Shown: piece by piece, positions 8,290-17,288 of the stretch
How positions within the stretch are numbered: position 1 is the stretch's first letter
Layout of the letters: each line of letters begins with the position of its first letter
Source of the DNA: a marine gamma proteobacterium HTCC2080
GTDB taxonomy: Bacteria; Pseudomonadota; Gammaproteobacteria; Pseudomonadales; Halieaceae
Length of the DNA stretch: 64,000 bases
NCBI GenBank assembly: GCA_000169115.1
Contig: AAVV01000008.1
Span: 141,525-205,524, forward strand
Direction: 5' to 3'
Notes under the pieces: generated by a model
What the model saw: the letters and a program-made list of their open reading frames with translations, nothing else
What the model was told of the DNA's origin: nothing
Database searches by the model: none
Position numbers and translations under genes: made by a program

Positions 8290-9255
8290 ATGTCCCGTGA
8301 TAGGACCGTTCTATCAATCGACGGCGGGGGCATTCGCGGAATAATCCCTGCAATGGTGCTCGACCATCTAGAGACAAGGACGGGGCATCGAGCTGCCGAT
8401 CTCTTTGACCTAATGGTGGGCACCTCAACGGGTGGCATTCTAGCGCTGGGATTGGCGCAACCTGACACAGAGAAGCCGGAGAATAGCCGCTTCAGCGCTC
8501 GTGACTTGGCCGATCTCTATGCGAATCGAGGTTCACAAATTTTCGGCAAAAATTTGTGGCGCCAGTTTCGATCGGCGCTGGGCATTTTTGATGAAAGCTA
8601 TTCAGCCAGCCCCCTTGAGGCAGCACTCGCCGATTATTTTGATAACAATGTTCTGGGGGACTGCCGCTGTCCAACGATTGTTACGGCCTACGACCTTGAG
8701 GCGAGATCAACCACCTTTTTTAAAAGCTTTAAGCCTGAACATGCTCAGGTTTTGTGTAAGTCAGCGGCGAGAGCTACATCGGCCGCTCCCACTTTTTTTG
8801 AACCCGCTCAGTTGGAAGTGGCTGGAAGATCGACGTCGCTCATTGATGGTGCAGTATTTCTAAACTCCCCTGTTGTATCGGCTTATGCAGAGGCGTTGAA
8901 GTTATTTCCGGGGGATAAGATCACGGTCATATCTTTGGGCACGGGTGAGCTCGCTCAGCCCATATCAGGGAAGCAAGCCGCAAGCTGGGGCAAGATTGGC
9001 TGGATGCTGCCGGTACTCGATTGTGTGTTTGATGGTATGTCCAAGGCTGCGGATTATCAAATGAGGTTGTTCCTGGGTGAGCGCTATCAGCGGTTTCAAC
9101 TTACCCTCGAGAATGCAACGGATGCGCTCGACGATACTACGCCTGAAAACATTAGAGCGCTTTTTGAGGCTACGTCAACGTTGATTGACCGTGAGGGCGT
9201 GCGCCTAAACCAACTTATCAAGCAGCTACAGGGGTTAAACTCTCAAGAGGTTTGA
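8290..9255 (+). CDS. patatin-like phospholipase
   Basis: Probable cytoplasmic lipid acyl hydrolase of 321 residues. The anion hole DGGGIRG is at residues 11-17, the nucleophile Ser in GTSTGG is at about 45, and the Asp of the Ser/Asp dyad lies in LIDGAVF. No signal peptide or membrane segment is evident. The layout matches plant-patatin-like bacterial enzymes. AAAGGGAG is well spaced before the ATG at 8290. Related patatins act as effectors in CBASS defence, but no nucleotide cyclase or other defence gene is near, so a lipid-turnover role is more likely. Confidence 0.92.
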   Translation: MSRDRTVLSIDGGGIRGIIPAMVLDHLETRTGHRAADLFDLMVGTSTGGILALGLAQPDTEKPENSRFSARDLADLYANRGSQIFGKNLWRQFRSALGIFDESYSASPLEAALADYFDNNVLGDCRCPTIVTAYDLEARSTTFFKSFKPEHAQVLCKSAARATSAAPTFFEPAQLEVAGRSTSLIDGAVFLNSPVVSAYAEALKLFPGDKITVISLGTGELAQPISGKQAASWGKIGWMLPVLDCVFDGMSKAADYQMRLFLGERYQRFQLTLENATDALDDTTPENIRALFEATSTLIDREGVRLNQLIKQLQGLNSQEV

Positions 9256-9303
9256 TTTCAATCAGTCGCTGCTCATTGGCGATTTTTATTTTAGCGGCAG
9301 AGT

Positions 9304-10248
9304 TTAGTGCTTGCGGCGCAGCTGGGTGATCTCTGCCATGATCGCCACCGCAATTTCCCAGGGCGTTTTACTGCCAATATTCAGGCCTACGGGGGCGTGT
9401 AGCCGCTGCAGTTGCGTCTCAGTGATTCCCAGTGCTGCAAGCCGTTCTAGCCGGGCGCGAGTTGTTCTGATTGAACCCAACGCTCCTACGTACCAGGCGG
9501 GAGTTTCTAGAGCTTCGAGAAGCGCCATATCATCAATGCGGGGATCATGGGTAAGCGTGACAATGATATTTTTTGGGTCGTTGCTGCGGTTCGCAATGAT
9601 GTCGTCGGGAAGGCCATGCAACAGTTCTACGTCGGGTCCTTGCCACTGAGCAATAACGTCTTCCCGCGTGTCGGTAACGATCACCTCGTAATCCATAGCG
9701 AGTGCCAACTGTGCCAAAACCTGAGCGAGTTGTCCTGCACCTACCAGCAGCATTTGCATTTTGGGTCCAAGCCCTTGCTTCAATGAATTTTGTGTCAGGC
9801 TAAGAGGGACATAATCTTCTGCTACCTCTGCGCATGTGACGCCGGTTTTCAGGTCGGTCGTTCTGACCATGGAGCTCCGTGCTCGCAGAGCGGTCACCAC
9901 GTCTATCACCCAATCTGCGCTTGCGGGGGAGAGCTGTTGCACCAAAATATGTAGCCGGCCTCCGCAGGGCAATCCTAAGCGTTCATTTTCCTCTGCGGAA
10001 ACCCCGTATTCGATGAGTTGCGGGATGGAGGCATCGATCGCATGGGTACGCAGTTTGTCGAGCAGGTCTTCTTCGACGCAGCCTCCCGATAGCGTACCAA
10101 TGCTGTGTTCACCGCAGCATCCCAGCATTGAGCCTACCGGCCTAGGTGAAGACCCTATAGCCTTTACTATAGTGCACAAATACGGCGCGCTGCCGTTTTG
10201 AAGCCACTCACCGAGTTTTTCAAAAACTTCCTGATCTTGGCTCTGCAT
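9304..10248 (-). CDS. XdhC/CoxI family molybdenum-cofactor insertion protein
   Basis: A 314-residue protein with an N-terminal XdhC/CoxI domain (SCGGRLHI-like segment LPCGGRLHILVQ, GGCVEEDL) and a C-terminal Rossmann domain (LVGAGQLAQVLAQLA, VIVTDTRED, LTHDPRIDD). Family members bind molybdenum cofactor, direct its sulfuration and load it into xanthine-dehydrogenase-type enzymes. It is on the same strand as, and 3.2 kb upstream of, the molybdenum hydroxylase genes at 3870-6559, its likely client, although unrelated genes lie between. Confidence 0.92.
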   Translation of the reverse strand: MQSQDQEVFEKLGEWLQNGSAPYLCTIVKAIGSSPRPVGSMLGCCGEHSIGTLSGGCVEEDLLDKLRTHAIDASIPQLIEYGVSAEENERLGLPCGGRLHILVQQLSPASADWVIDVVTALRARSSMVRTTDLKTGVTCAEVAEDYVPLSLTQNSLKQGLGPKMQMLLVGAGQLAQVLAQLALAMDYEVIVTDTREDVIAQWQGPDVELLHGLPDDIIANRSNDPKNIIVTLTHDPRIDDMALLEALETPAWYVGALGSIRTTRARLERLAALGITETQLQRLHAPVGLNIGSKTPWEIAVAIMAEITQLRRKH

Positions 10249-10319
10249 AACGGCTCGATGACTTCCTTGTTTTTGAGGGGGTTGTTTGTAGCGTAGGTTT
10301 TAAATGCTTACTCTGACGG

Positions 10320-10766
10320 TTAGCGGTCAGTCCAAGCGATGATGTGGTCCTCCAGCTGCTCGGGGTCGATCGTGGTTTCACAAATGACACGGTGCTTTAC
10401 GGTGCAGGTGGCTCGGTGAACCAGCGTGGGATCTTCGCTTTTTAAATAATGCCACTCAGGTAGATCCTCACCCGAGGCAAGCAATCGGTAGGCGCAGGTT
10501 GCTGGCAGCCAGTGATAGGACTCAGAGTCCGTTTGACGTAAATCTAGACAGTCAGGAACCCGTGCTAATCGATTTTTGTAGTCGCTGCATCTGCCCGAAG
10601 AGTGATCGAGTAACTGACAGGCAACGCTGGTGTAATAAATTTCTCCCGTGTCCTCATCTTCGAGCTTGTTGAGGCAGCACTTACCACAGCCATCGCACAA
10701 AGATTCCCACTGTCGATCTGAGAGCTCGCTCATTGGCGTTGTTTGCCAAAACTTTAGCGCCGTCAT
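10320..10766 (-). CDS. YcgN family cysteine-cluster protein (UPF0260)
   Basis: A 148-residue cytoplasmic protein with the cysteine pattern of UPF0260: CDGCGKCC near residue 25, a Cys in VACQLL, then CSDYKNR and VPDCLDL. The cluster probably binds a metal or Fe-S centre; the role is unknown. Its ATG overlaps the stop region of the GFA gene by 4 bases, so it is the last gene of a three-gene operon. Confidence 0.9.
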   Translation of the reverse strand: MTALKFWQTTPMSELSDRQWESLCDGCGKCCLNKLEDEDTGEIYYTSVACQLLDHSSGRCSDYKNRLARVPDCLDLRQTDSESYHWLPATCAYRLLASGEDLPEWHYLKSEDPTLVHRATCTVKHRVICETTIDPEQLEDHIIAWTDR

Positions 10767-11176
10767 GCTTTTGATAGGTGTGCAAGGGAGGCAGCATTTT
10801 TCTCCCAGTTTTGTCCGTCAAAGGGTGTGTCTGTGATCGATAAAACAGTCGCTAGATTGAGACATCGCGCATGAACGCTGACACCGTCAGGATTTGATCT
10901 CGGGACGTAAAAAGATTTAACACCACAACTTTTACAAAAATAGTGTTGTGCCTGACCCGAACCAAACCGGTAGTCGCTGAGGTCCTCTGAACCCTTAAGG
11001 AGATGAAAGCGCTGCTTGGGGACAATCAAATGTTGGTAGTGGTTAATATCGCATATCGAGCAGTTGCAGGTATGTGTTTGCAAGTGAGCGGGGGCCTGTA
11101 TTTGCCATTGAACATTACCGCAGTGGCATCCCCCTTCGTGGGTGGTGAACTCTAAAGCGCTGTCACTTTCAGTCAT
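10763..11176 (-). CDS. GFA family protein (CENP-V/GFA zinc-binding domain)
   Basis: A 137-residue protein of the glutathione-dependent formaldehyde-activating enzyme family. Zinc-binding cysteines are in CHCGNVQW, CNCSICDI and FCKSCGVKSFY, the order expected of the fold. Most members are not true formaldehyde enzymes, so function stays open. GGGGAG lies 9 bases before the ATG. It sits 6 bases after an integral membrane protein gene and overlaps ycgN. Confidence 0.88.
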   Translation of the reverse strand: MTESDSALEFTTHEGGCHCGNVQWQIQAPAHLQTHTCNCSICDINHYQHLIVPKQRFHLLKGSEDLSDYRFGSGQAQHYFCKSCGVKSFYVPRSNPDGVSVHARCLNLATVLSITDTPFDGQNWEKNAASLAHLSKA

Positions 11177-11182
11177 TGATAT

Positions 11183-11659
11183 TTACTCCCCTTTATCTGG
11201 GCGCTCTAATGTGGCGAAGGTACGAAATGCCAGTTCCTCAGCTAAAACCATACAAATGACTGTGGCAATAAAGGGAAGCGCGCCGTGCATAGCGCCGTAA
11301 AAATGTATGGCGTCGCCTAAAACCAAGCCGATAGCCCACAACATAGCGAATTTTGAGCTAAATAAGATCAGCCACGCAACAAATATCCTTCCAGCACTTG
11401 CTTGCAAGGAGTTTTTGTTTTTGAAGGGCTGAGAGGCGGCGTGCTCGATTATTAAGGTGACCTGCAAAAGTAGCTGTAACAGAATTGCGGCGACCAAGCC
11501 CGCCGTGAAACTGCTTATCTGTACTCGGTCCCAAAACTGGGAGAGCAGACCCAACACGATCAAATCTGCGGTAATTGCTACGTAGTAGCGTACATATAGC
11601 CTCTGTCGTGCATTGGGTAATGCGACTGAGGCGGATGCGGCGTGGTGATGTGCTTTCAT
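11183..11659 (-). CDS. uncharacterised four-helix membrane protein
   Basis: A 158-residue protein whose family I do not recognise. After a His/Ala-rich start it has about four hydrophobic segments, near residues 28-45, 52-70, 91-112 and 122-140, and ends with a charged tail. GGAG 7 bases before the ATG at 11659 supports the start. It is the first gene of the operon with the GFA and YcgN genes; both partners have metal-binding cysteines, but no common function is known. Confidence 0.75.
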   Translation of the reverse strand: MKAHHHAASASVALPNARQRLYVRYYVAITADLIVLGLLSQFWDRVQISSFTAGLVAAILLQLLLQVTLIIEHAASQPFKNKNSLQASAGRIFVAWLILFSSKFAMLWAIGLVLGDAIHFYGAMHGALPFIATVICMVLAEELAFRTFATLERPDKGE

Positions 11660-11760
11660 TGAAATTCTCCGCGGCGAGACAATGCGTAGGAGGAGTCTAC
11701 CCGTCTGAGGTAAGGTTGTCGTCGAGACCTGAAATTTTGCGAGAACACAGGAATGTCGTT

Positions 11761-12669
11761 ATGAACCGCGTCGTCATCATTAGCGCTAAAGCAATGCTGT
11801 TTACCCTGCTGCTGACCTTTAACTGCACCCTTATGGCACAGCCCGATCGCTTTTCTAACGTGGTGATTGAAGCGACACAGCTCACAGACTCGGTATACAT
11901 GCTGACAGGGGCCGGCGGTAACCTCGCCGTAAGCGTCGGGGCAGATGGACTGCTATTAGTCGACGATCAGTATGCGGCCATGGCGGAGCGCATAGCTGAG
12001 GCCCTTGCTAACGTCTCAGGTACTGCTGAGGCGCACCAATCCCTAAAGTACGTTATCAATACGCATCATCATGGAGATCACACGGGTGGGAATGACTTCT
12101 TTGCCAAAGCCGGTGCGACTATCGTTGCCAGTGAGGCGGCGCGGGTGCGACTGCTAGCTCGAGTTCCGTCACAAGATAACCCTCTACCCGTCATTACCTA
12201 CCACGAGGGCGTGCACATCTATTTCAACGACGATCGGCTCAATCTTGTTGTCCTTGAAGGGCACACGGACGGTGATACCGCCGTGTATTTCGAAGGTGCC
12301 AATGTTCTGCATGCCGGGGATTTATTTTTTAATAAACGCTTTCCATTTATCGACACTGACAGCGGCGGTAGTGTGGGTGCTTATCTGTCGAGTCAGGAGA
12401 AGTTACTCGCCATGATAAACGACGATACTCAGGTTGTACCGGGCCATGGTCCAATCGCTCGCCGCAGTGACCTGATGGCGGTTCACGCAATGATTCGAGC
12501 GACTCACAAGTCGGTGACTGAAGACATTGGAGCCGGGTTGTCGCTATCAAGTATTCAGGAGAAAGGGCTTGACGATATGTACCAGTCTTTTGCTTGGGCT
12601 TTTATTAGTGAGGCCAAATGGATAGAAACGCTCTATTGGGATGTGATTGAAAGTAACGCAGTACATTAA
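11761..12669 (+). CDS. secreted metallo-beta-lactamase-fold hydrolase
   Basis: A 302-residue protein with a signal peptide (residues 1-25) and the MBL fold. Zinc ligands are visible: HHHGDH near residue 102, GHTDGDT near 165, the bridging Asp in HAGDLFF and His in VPGHGP. The overall arrangement is like periplasmic hydrolases of the quinoprotein-relay or SoxH type and not a proven beta-lactamase. Start 11761 is chosen because the signal peptide begins there and AGGA lies upstream; the longer frame would read into unrelated sequence. Confidence 0.9.
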   Translation: MNRVVIISAKAMLFTLLLTFNCTLMAQPDRFSNVVIEATQLTDSVYMLTGAGGNLAVSVGADGLLLVDDQYAAMAERIAEALANVSGTAEAHQSLKYVINTHHHGDHTGGNDFFAKAGATIVASEAARVRLLARVPSQDNPLPVITYHEGVHIYFNDDRLNLVVLEGHTDGDTAVYFEGANVLHAGDLFFNKRFPFIDTDSGGSVGAYLSSQEKLLAMINDDTQVVPGHGPIARRSDLMAVHAMIRATHKSVTEDIGAGLSLSSIQEKGLDDMYQSFAWAFISEAKWIETLYWDVIESNAVH

Positions 12670-12671
12670 AC

Positions 12672-13586
12672 CTATGCGTTTAGCTTTCGCAGCCTTTCGA
12701 TGAGACTTGAGGTATCCCATCGGCCCCCACCTAGATTTTGAACGTCACCATAAAATTGGTCGACTAGTGCTGTCAGGGGTAGGGAAGCTCCCGCCCTGCT
12801 AGCGGCATCAAGCACTAGACCTAAATCTTTTCGCATCCAGTCAACCGCGAAGCCAAAATCAAACTGACCTTGAATCATTGTTTGAGAGCGGTTATCCATT
12901 TGCCAGCTTTGGGCCGCGCCCTGGCTAATAGCCTCGATGACAGCTGCCGTGTCGAGCCCCGCTCGATCGGAAAAATGTAACGCTTCAGACAGCCCCTGAA
13001 GAACTCCTGCGATACAAATTTGATTAGCCATTTTAGTGAGCTGCCCTGTGCCGCATGGACCCATGAGGCGCACGCTTTTACCGTAAATAGACATCATGGG
13101 TTGGGCACTGTCAAAGGTGCTGGTCTCACCACCCGCCATAATAGTCAGCTGCCCTGACTCAGCGCCGGCTTGCCCACCTGAGACGGGAGCATCTAAAAAG
13201 CCAATGTTCTTTTTTTGACACGCTGCCTGCAACTCCCGAGCAAGATCAGCAGAGGCTGTAGTGTGATCGATCAGTATTGATCCTGGTTTGAGTGTTGCTA
13301 ACACGCCTTGGTTCCCAAAGGTCACTTCACGGACGTCGTCGTCGTTACCTACACAAACAAAAACAAGGTCAGCGTTGAGTGCTGCCTCTGCCGGGGTTGG
13401 GGCAGTCTTGCCCTGATAGGTTTCATGCCAATGGGAGGCTTTGGTGGGGGACCTGTTGTACACCGTGGTGGGATAACCTGCGCGTTGCAAGTGGCCCGCC
13501 ATGGGGAAACCCATGGCGCCTAAACCTATAAAGGCTGCGCTTCGTTTTTGTTCTGCGGCGCCGTTTTGGGGCATATCTTTGTTCAT
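12672..13586 (-). CDS. NAD(P)-dependent oxidoreductase, 3-hydroxyisobutyrate dehydrogenase family
   Basis: A 304-residue beta-hydroxyacid dehydrogenase. The N-terminal Rossmann domain has FIGLGAMGFPMAGHL, the substrate motif DAPVSGGQAGAESG lies near residue 133, and the catalytic Lys is in GQLTKMANQ. Members reduce or oxidise 3-hydroxyisobutyrate, tartronate semialdehyde or succinic semialdehyde; the substrate here is not determined. The ATG at 13586 has AGGA about 10 bases before it, which I prefer to an upstream in-frame start. It converges with the MBL gene with only 2 bases between. Confidence 0.9.
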   Translation of the reverse strand: MNKDMPQNGAAEQKRSAAFIGLGAMGFPMAGHLQRAGYPTTVYNRSPTKASHWHETYQGKTAPTPAEAALNADLVFVCVGNDDDVREVTFGNQGVLATLKPGSILIDHTTASADLARELQAACQKKNIGFLDAPVSGGQAGAESGQLTIMAGGETSTFDSAQPMMSIYGKSVRLMGPCGTGQLTKMANQICIAGVLQGLSEALHFSDRAGLDTAAVIEAISQGAAQSWQMDNRSQTMIQGQFDFGFAVDWMRKDLGLVLDAASRAGASLPLTALVDQFYGDVQNLGGGRWDTSSLIERLRKLNA

Positions 13587-13709
13587 GGTTGCTCGGTCCT
13601 GTGTCAAGCGACTGTCAAGATTACTCAATAGGCATACCTTGAGTCTCATGATGAGTTAACGCAAGCTGCTACAACTCGTTAGGATTCCAAACTGCTATGA
13701 GGTTCAAAT

Positions 13710-15521
13710 ATGACCACTCTATACAAACGTCTGAAGGCCTTAGCCTTGCGGTTTGCGCGTTTAACGACCATCACCTTGCTGTGGTTTTTATCCTGCTCGA
13801 TTAATGCACAGTCCTTGGGTCCGGGTGCACGTCCCGTCGGAGCCGACTGGTCACGAAGTCCGGTCTATGGTGCCCAAGGAATGGCAGCTACGGCACAGCC
13901 CTTGGCCTCTCAAATCGCGATTGATATTTTGAAGCAGGGTGGCACGGCAGTCGATGCGGCCATCGCTGCTAACGCGGCGCTAGGGCTGATGGAGCCTACC
14001 GGTAATGGTATCGGTGGAGACTTATTCGCCATCGTGTGGGACCCTAAAACTCAACAACTCTACGGTTATAACGGCTCAGGGCGCAGCCCTGTAGGTCGCG
14101 ATTTGGATGCACTGCTGAGCGCTATTGAGGCAATGAAGTCTGGGGGGCAACTGCCAAAGGATTATCGGGGCATACCGTCTCACGGTTCGCTAGCAGTTAC
14201 GGTGCCGGGCACTGTCGATGGTTGGTTTGCGCTTCATGAACGATGGGGCGCACTGGATATGGATGAGGTGTTGGCGCCTGCCGCCGAATATGCCGAGATT
14301 GGTTTTCCAATGTCTCCTGTCATTGCGGCTGCGTTTGCAGCCAACCAGCGACGTTTCGAGCAGCGCGAATCCATGATTGAAGAGCTGGATAATGCTCGCG
14401 CGCTGTATTTTCCTGAAGGAGTTGCCCCCGCTGTCGGAACGATGTTTCGTAACCCCGACCTTGCGAAAACACTGCGGACACTCGGTGCAGAAGGGCGGGC
14501 TAGTTTTTATCAAGGGCGGTTAGCCGAGCAGATGGCTGACTACTTTGAAGCAATTGATGCCGACCTTACCGCCGCCGATCTTGCAAATCATGTCGGAGAG
14601 TGGGTAGAGCCTCGGGGTGTCGACTACCACGGTGCGACGCTTTGGGAGCTCCCTCCCAACGGTCAGGGCTTTGCGGCGCTGATGATGCTGAATATTATTA
14701 AGCAGGCTGATGTGGCCGAAATGGAGCGGGGCTCAGCTGAGCTTTTTCATCTTATGGTCGAGGCTAAGCGTCTGGCTTTTGAGGCGATGGCGCAAACTTT
14801 TGCTGACCCAGTATTTGCTCAGATTCCCGTTGATCAACTGTTATCAGATAAGTTTGCTGAGGCACAGTATGCCCGTATCAGCACAGACAAGGTTTTGACC
14901 GCTGAAGCCCTCGCAGTGCCCTTGGAGGGTGAGGGTGACACCACCTATTTAACGGTGGCTGATGCATCAGGCATGATGGTGTCTTTAATTCAGTCTAATT
15001 ACCGTGGAATGGGGTCAGGCTTGGTGCCCACAGGTTTGGGTTTTATGTTGCAGGACCGGGGCGAGTTGTTTTCGCTTGATCCGAAGCACCCCAATGTTTA
15101 CGCGCCGGGCAAGCGTCCTTTCCATACAATTATTCCAGCTTTTGTGACTCGAGAGGGCAAGCCCTGGATGAGCTTTGGCTTGATGGGGGGAGGCATGCAG
15201 CCACAAGGGCATGTGCAGGTGCTTGTTAACATTGTGGACTTCAATATGAATCTGCAAGAGGCAGGGGATGCTGCACGATTTTTACACGACGGTGGCAGTA
15301 GTCCCGACGGTGGAGACCCAACGGCCTATGGCACATTGTATGTAGAGCCAGGGGTTCCCGTAGAGACGGTGTCGTCGCTGCGTGAGCTAGGACATAACGT
15401 TGTTTTTGACGATACTGCGGGCCCTTTCGGGGGATATCAAGCGATACAGCGAGACCAACACACGGGGGTGTATTCCGGCGCTACAGAAATGCGTAAAGAT
15501 GGCACGGTGGCCGCATGGTGA
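13710..15521 (+). CDS. ggt: gamma-glutamyltransferase
   Basis: Periplasmic N-terminal-nucleophile hydrolase of 603 residues that cleaves gamma-glutamyl bonds of glutathione and related peptides. A signal peptide spans about residues 1-33. The pro-enzyme is expected to self-cleave before Thr411 of GDTTYLTVAD, giving a large and a small subunit. The small subunit has GSGLVPTGLGF and GLMGGGMQPQGH, both family signatures. GAGG-like sequence precedes the ATG at 13710. It is divergent from the 3-hydroxyacid dehydrogenase gene. Length is normal. Confidence 0.93.
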   Translation: MTTLYKRLKALALRFARLTTITLLWFLSCSINAQSLGPGARPVGADWSRSPVYGAQGMAATAQPLASQIAIDILKQGGTAVDAAIAANAALGLMEPTGNGIGGDLFAIVWDPKTQQLYGYNGSGRSPVGRDLDALLSAIEAMKSGGQLPKDYRGIPSHGSLAVTVPGTVDGWFALHERWGALDMDEVLAPAAEYAEIGFPMSPVIAAAFAANQRRFEQRESMIEELDNARALYFPEGVAPAVGTMFRNPDLAKTLRTLGAEGRASFYQGRLAEQMADYFEAIDADLTAADLANHVGEWVEPRGVDYHGATLWELPPNGQGFAALMMLNIIKQADVAEMERGSAELFHLMVEAKRLAFEAMAQTFADPVFAQIPVDQLLSDKFAEAQYARISTDKVLTAEALAVPLEGEGDTTYLTVADASGMMVSLIQSNYRGMGSGLVPTGLGFMLQDRGELFSLDPKHPNVYAPGKRPFHTIIPAFVTREGKPWMSFGLMGGGMQPQGHVQVLVNIVDFNMNLQEAGDAARFLHDGGSSPDGGDPTAYGTLYVEPGVPVETVSSLRELGHNVVFDDTAGPFGGYQAIQRDQHTGVYSGATEMRKDGTVAAW

Positions 15522-15635
15522 TCATGATTAAAAGCAACAATGCAAGGGTATGCCAGTCTGTCTCGACTCTATGCCTTGAGCGGCAGATGATGGTTACCTT
15601 GTCCAAAATCTATGCTCTAACCTCGAGGGCAAGCC

Positions 15636-16349
15636 ATGAAGGGTAAAGCTGTCGTGGTTGGAGCCGGAGGTATCGGTACTGCGGTTGCCAGCGCTTTGGC
15701 CGATCAAGGTTACAGTGAGGTTCATGTCGTCAGTAGGGGAGTCGAGACCCATTTATTGTCAAAAGTCTGTACTTGGTGCAGCGATTACAGTGACCCATCA
15801 ATTGAGTCGATTGCCCGCGCTATCTCTGAACGCCCAGGCACGCTGGAGCGCCTAGTGATTACCAACGGCATCCTGCAGGGCGATGGATACCGTCCTGAGC
15901 GTGCTCTCAGACAGTTATCTCGGGCAACGATGGCGCAAATTTTTGACGTTAATACAATTTTGCCCATGTTATGGCTAGGTGCGTTTCATGAAGCGCTGCG
16001 CCAAGCCGATAAGCCTAGGATGGCAGTGCTATCAGCGCGTGTCGGAAGTATTGAAGATAATCACTTGGGCGGTTGGTACAGCTACCGGGCGAGTAAGGCG
16101 GCGTTAAACATGATGCTGCAGTGCGCCAGCGTAGAATTTGGGCGCCTTAACAAGTCGGCTCAGCTAGTCGCCTTCCACCCCGGAACGGTTGATACAACAC
16201 TCTCAAAACCATTTCAGCGCGGGGTGCCTGAAAGCAAACTATTCACTCCAAACTTTGTGGCGAAGCGGTTAGTCGCGCTATTAGACGATGTTCCCACGGC
16301 CGAGCGCTTGCTGTACCTAGATTGGGATGGGAAGCCCATCCCGTTTTAG
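15636..16349 (+). CDS. SDR family oxidoreductase, C-factor-like
   Basis: A 237-residue short-chain dehydrogenase. The N-terminus has VVVGAGGIGTA (Gly motif), the catalytic pair is in YRASKAALNM, and the C-terminal part (VAFHPGTVDTTLSKPF) resembles the C-signal/CsgA-like group of SDRs. GAGG lies 7 bases before the ATG. Function is unknown; the resemblance to a developmental signal protein does not imply that role here. It converges with folE at a 2-base gap. Confidence 0.88.
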   Translation: MKGKAVVVGAGGIGTAVASALADQGYSEVHVVSRGVETHLLSKVCTWCSDYSDPSIESIARAISERPGTLERLVITNGILQGDGYRPERALRQLSRATMAQIFDVNTILPMLWLGAFHEALRQADKPRMAVLSARVGSIEDNHLGGWYSYRASKAALNMMLQCASVEFGRLNKSAQLVAFHPGTVDTTLSKPFQRGVPESKLFTPNFVAKRLVALLDDVPTAERLLYLDWDGKPIPF

Positions 16350-16351
16350 CT

Positions 16352-17059
16352 TCAACGAAGGAATTCGCTTCGTGCTGCGGGATTTTCCTTAAACATTCCC
16401 CCTAAGGACGTTGTTCGAGTTCGGGAGCTTGTGTCCATGACGCCTCGTGATTTGACGCAATAATGCACTGCCTCCATCGACACAGCTACGTTATCGGTCT
16501 CCAGCAAGGTTTGCAGCGCTACCAAAATCTGCTGGGTCAGCCGCTCCTGCACTTGTGGTCGCTGAGCAAAGAACCTAACGATGCGGTTGATTTTGCTAAG
16601 CCCGATAATTTTATTGCGCGGGAGATACGCAACCCGAGCCTGGCCGTCAATCGTCACAAAGTGATGTTCACAAGTAGACGTCAGATCGATGTCATCAATC
16701 ATCACCATCTCATCGACCTGCATTTTGTTGTCGATGACCGAAATTTTCGGGAAGTTGCCGTAGTCCAAGCCCGAGAAAATTTCGTCGATATACATTCGGG
16801 AAATGCGATCAGGGGTATCGCAAAGACTGTCGTCGGTTAAATCGAGGCCTAGGGCTTGGGTGATGTCGGTAAAAGCCTCTTTAACGATAGCCAGCTTCTG
16901 TTCCCTGTTCAGACCATTGTCAATTAGCGGCGTTTCCAGCCCGCGCGCGACTAGCGCCTCTCTGACTAACGTAGCCTCGCGGGAAATCGAAGGACGAAGG
17001 TTCACGGTGTTGTCTGCCAATTCTAGTGCCTGTGGCTTTTGGTGAGTAGATGTCAACAT
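16352..17059 (-). CDS. folE: GTP cyclohydrolase I
   Basis: Converts GTP to 7,8-dihydroneopterin triphosphate, the first step of folate synthesis. The 235-residue protein has the catalytic zinc region TCEHHF, the signature [20 protein letters not shown] and the C-terminal [12 protein letters not shown] with the second zinc Cys. About 35 residues precede the normal domain start, a little longer than usual. GGAG 7 bases before the ATG at 17059 confirms the start. It stands alone. Confidence 0.95.
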   Translation of the reverse strand: MLTSTHQKPQALELADNTVNLRPSISREATLVREALVARGLETPLIDNGLNREQKLAIVKEAFTDITQALGLDLTDDSLCDTPDRISRMYIDEIFSGLDYGNFPKISVIDNKMQVDEMVMIDDIDLTSTCEHHFVTIDGQARVAYLPRNKIIGLSKINRIVRFFAQRPQVQERLTQQILVALQTLLETDNVAVSMEAVHYCVKSRGVMDTSSRTRTTSLGGMFKENPAARSEFLR

Positions 17060-17288
17060 AGCTAACTCCGGTTGGTTTATAAGATATCTACGACACGGCT
17101 TGCGCGCTGGATTGCAGGTGGATCGGAGTTTTTAAGAACGTCTGCAAAGCGGGGCGTTTTAGATTTTTAGGTATTTGTGTTGTAGGGGCGACTGTCCTGC
17201 GCCCAAGGGTGTTGTTTGGTGTGTGAAAGCGTGTAGTTAATATTACATTTCGCGCTGAGTCACTGAGTATTTTTATGGACAATGCGAC

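Noticed and set aside
8290..9255. Patatin as the effector of a CBASS-like defence system
   Set aside because: No nucleotide cyclase, no ubiquitin-like or other defence gene within reach; patatins are common lipid enzymes.
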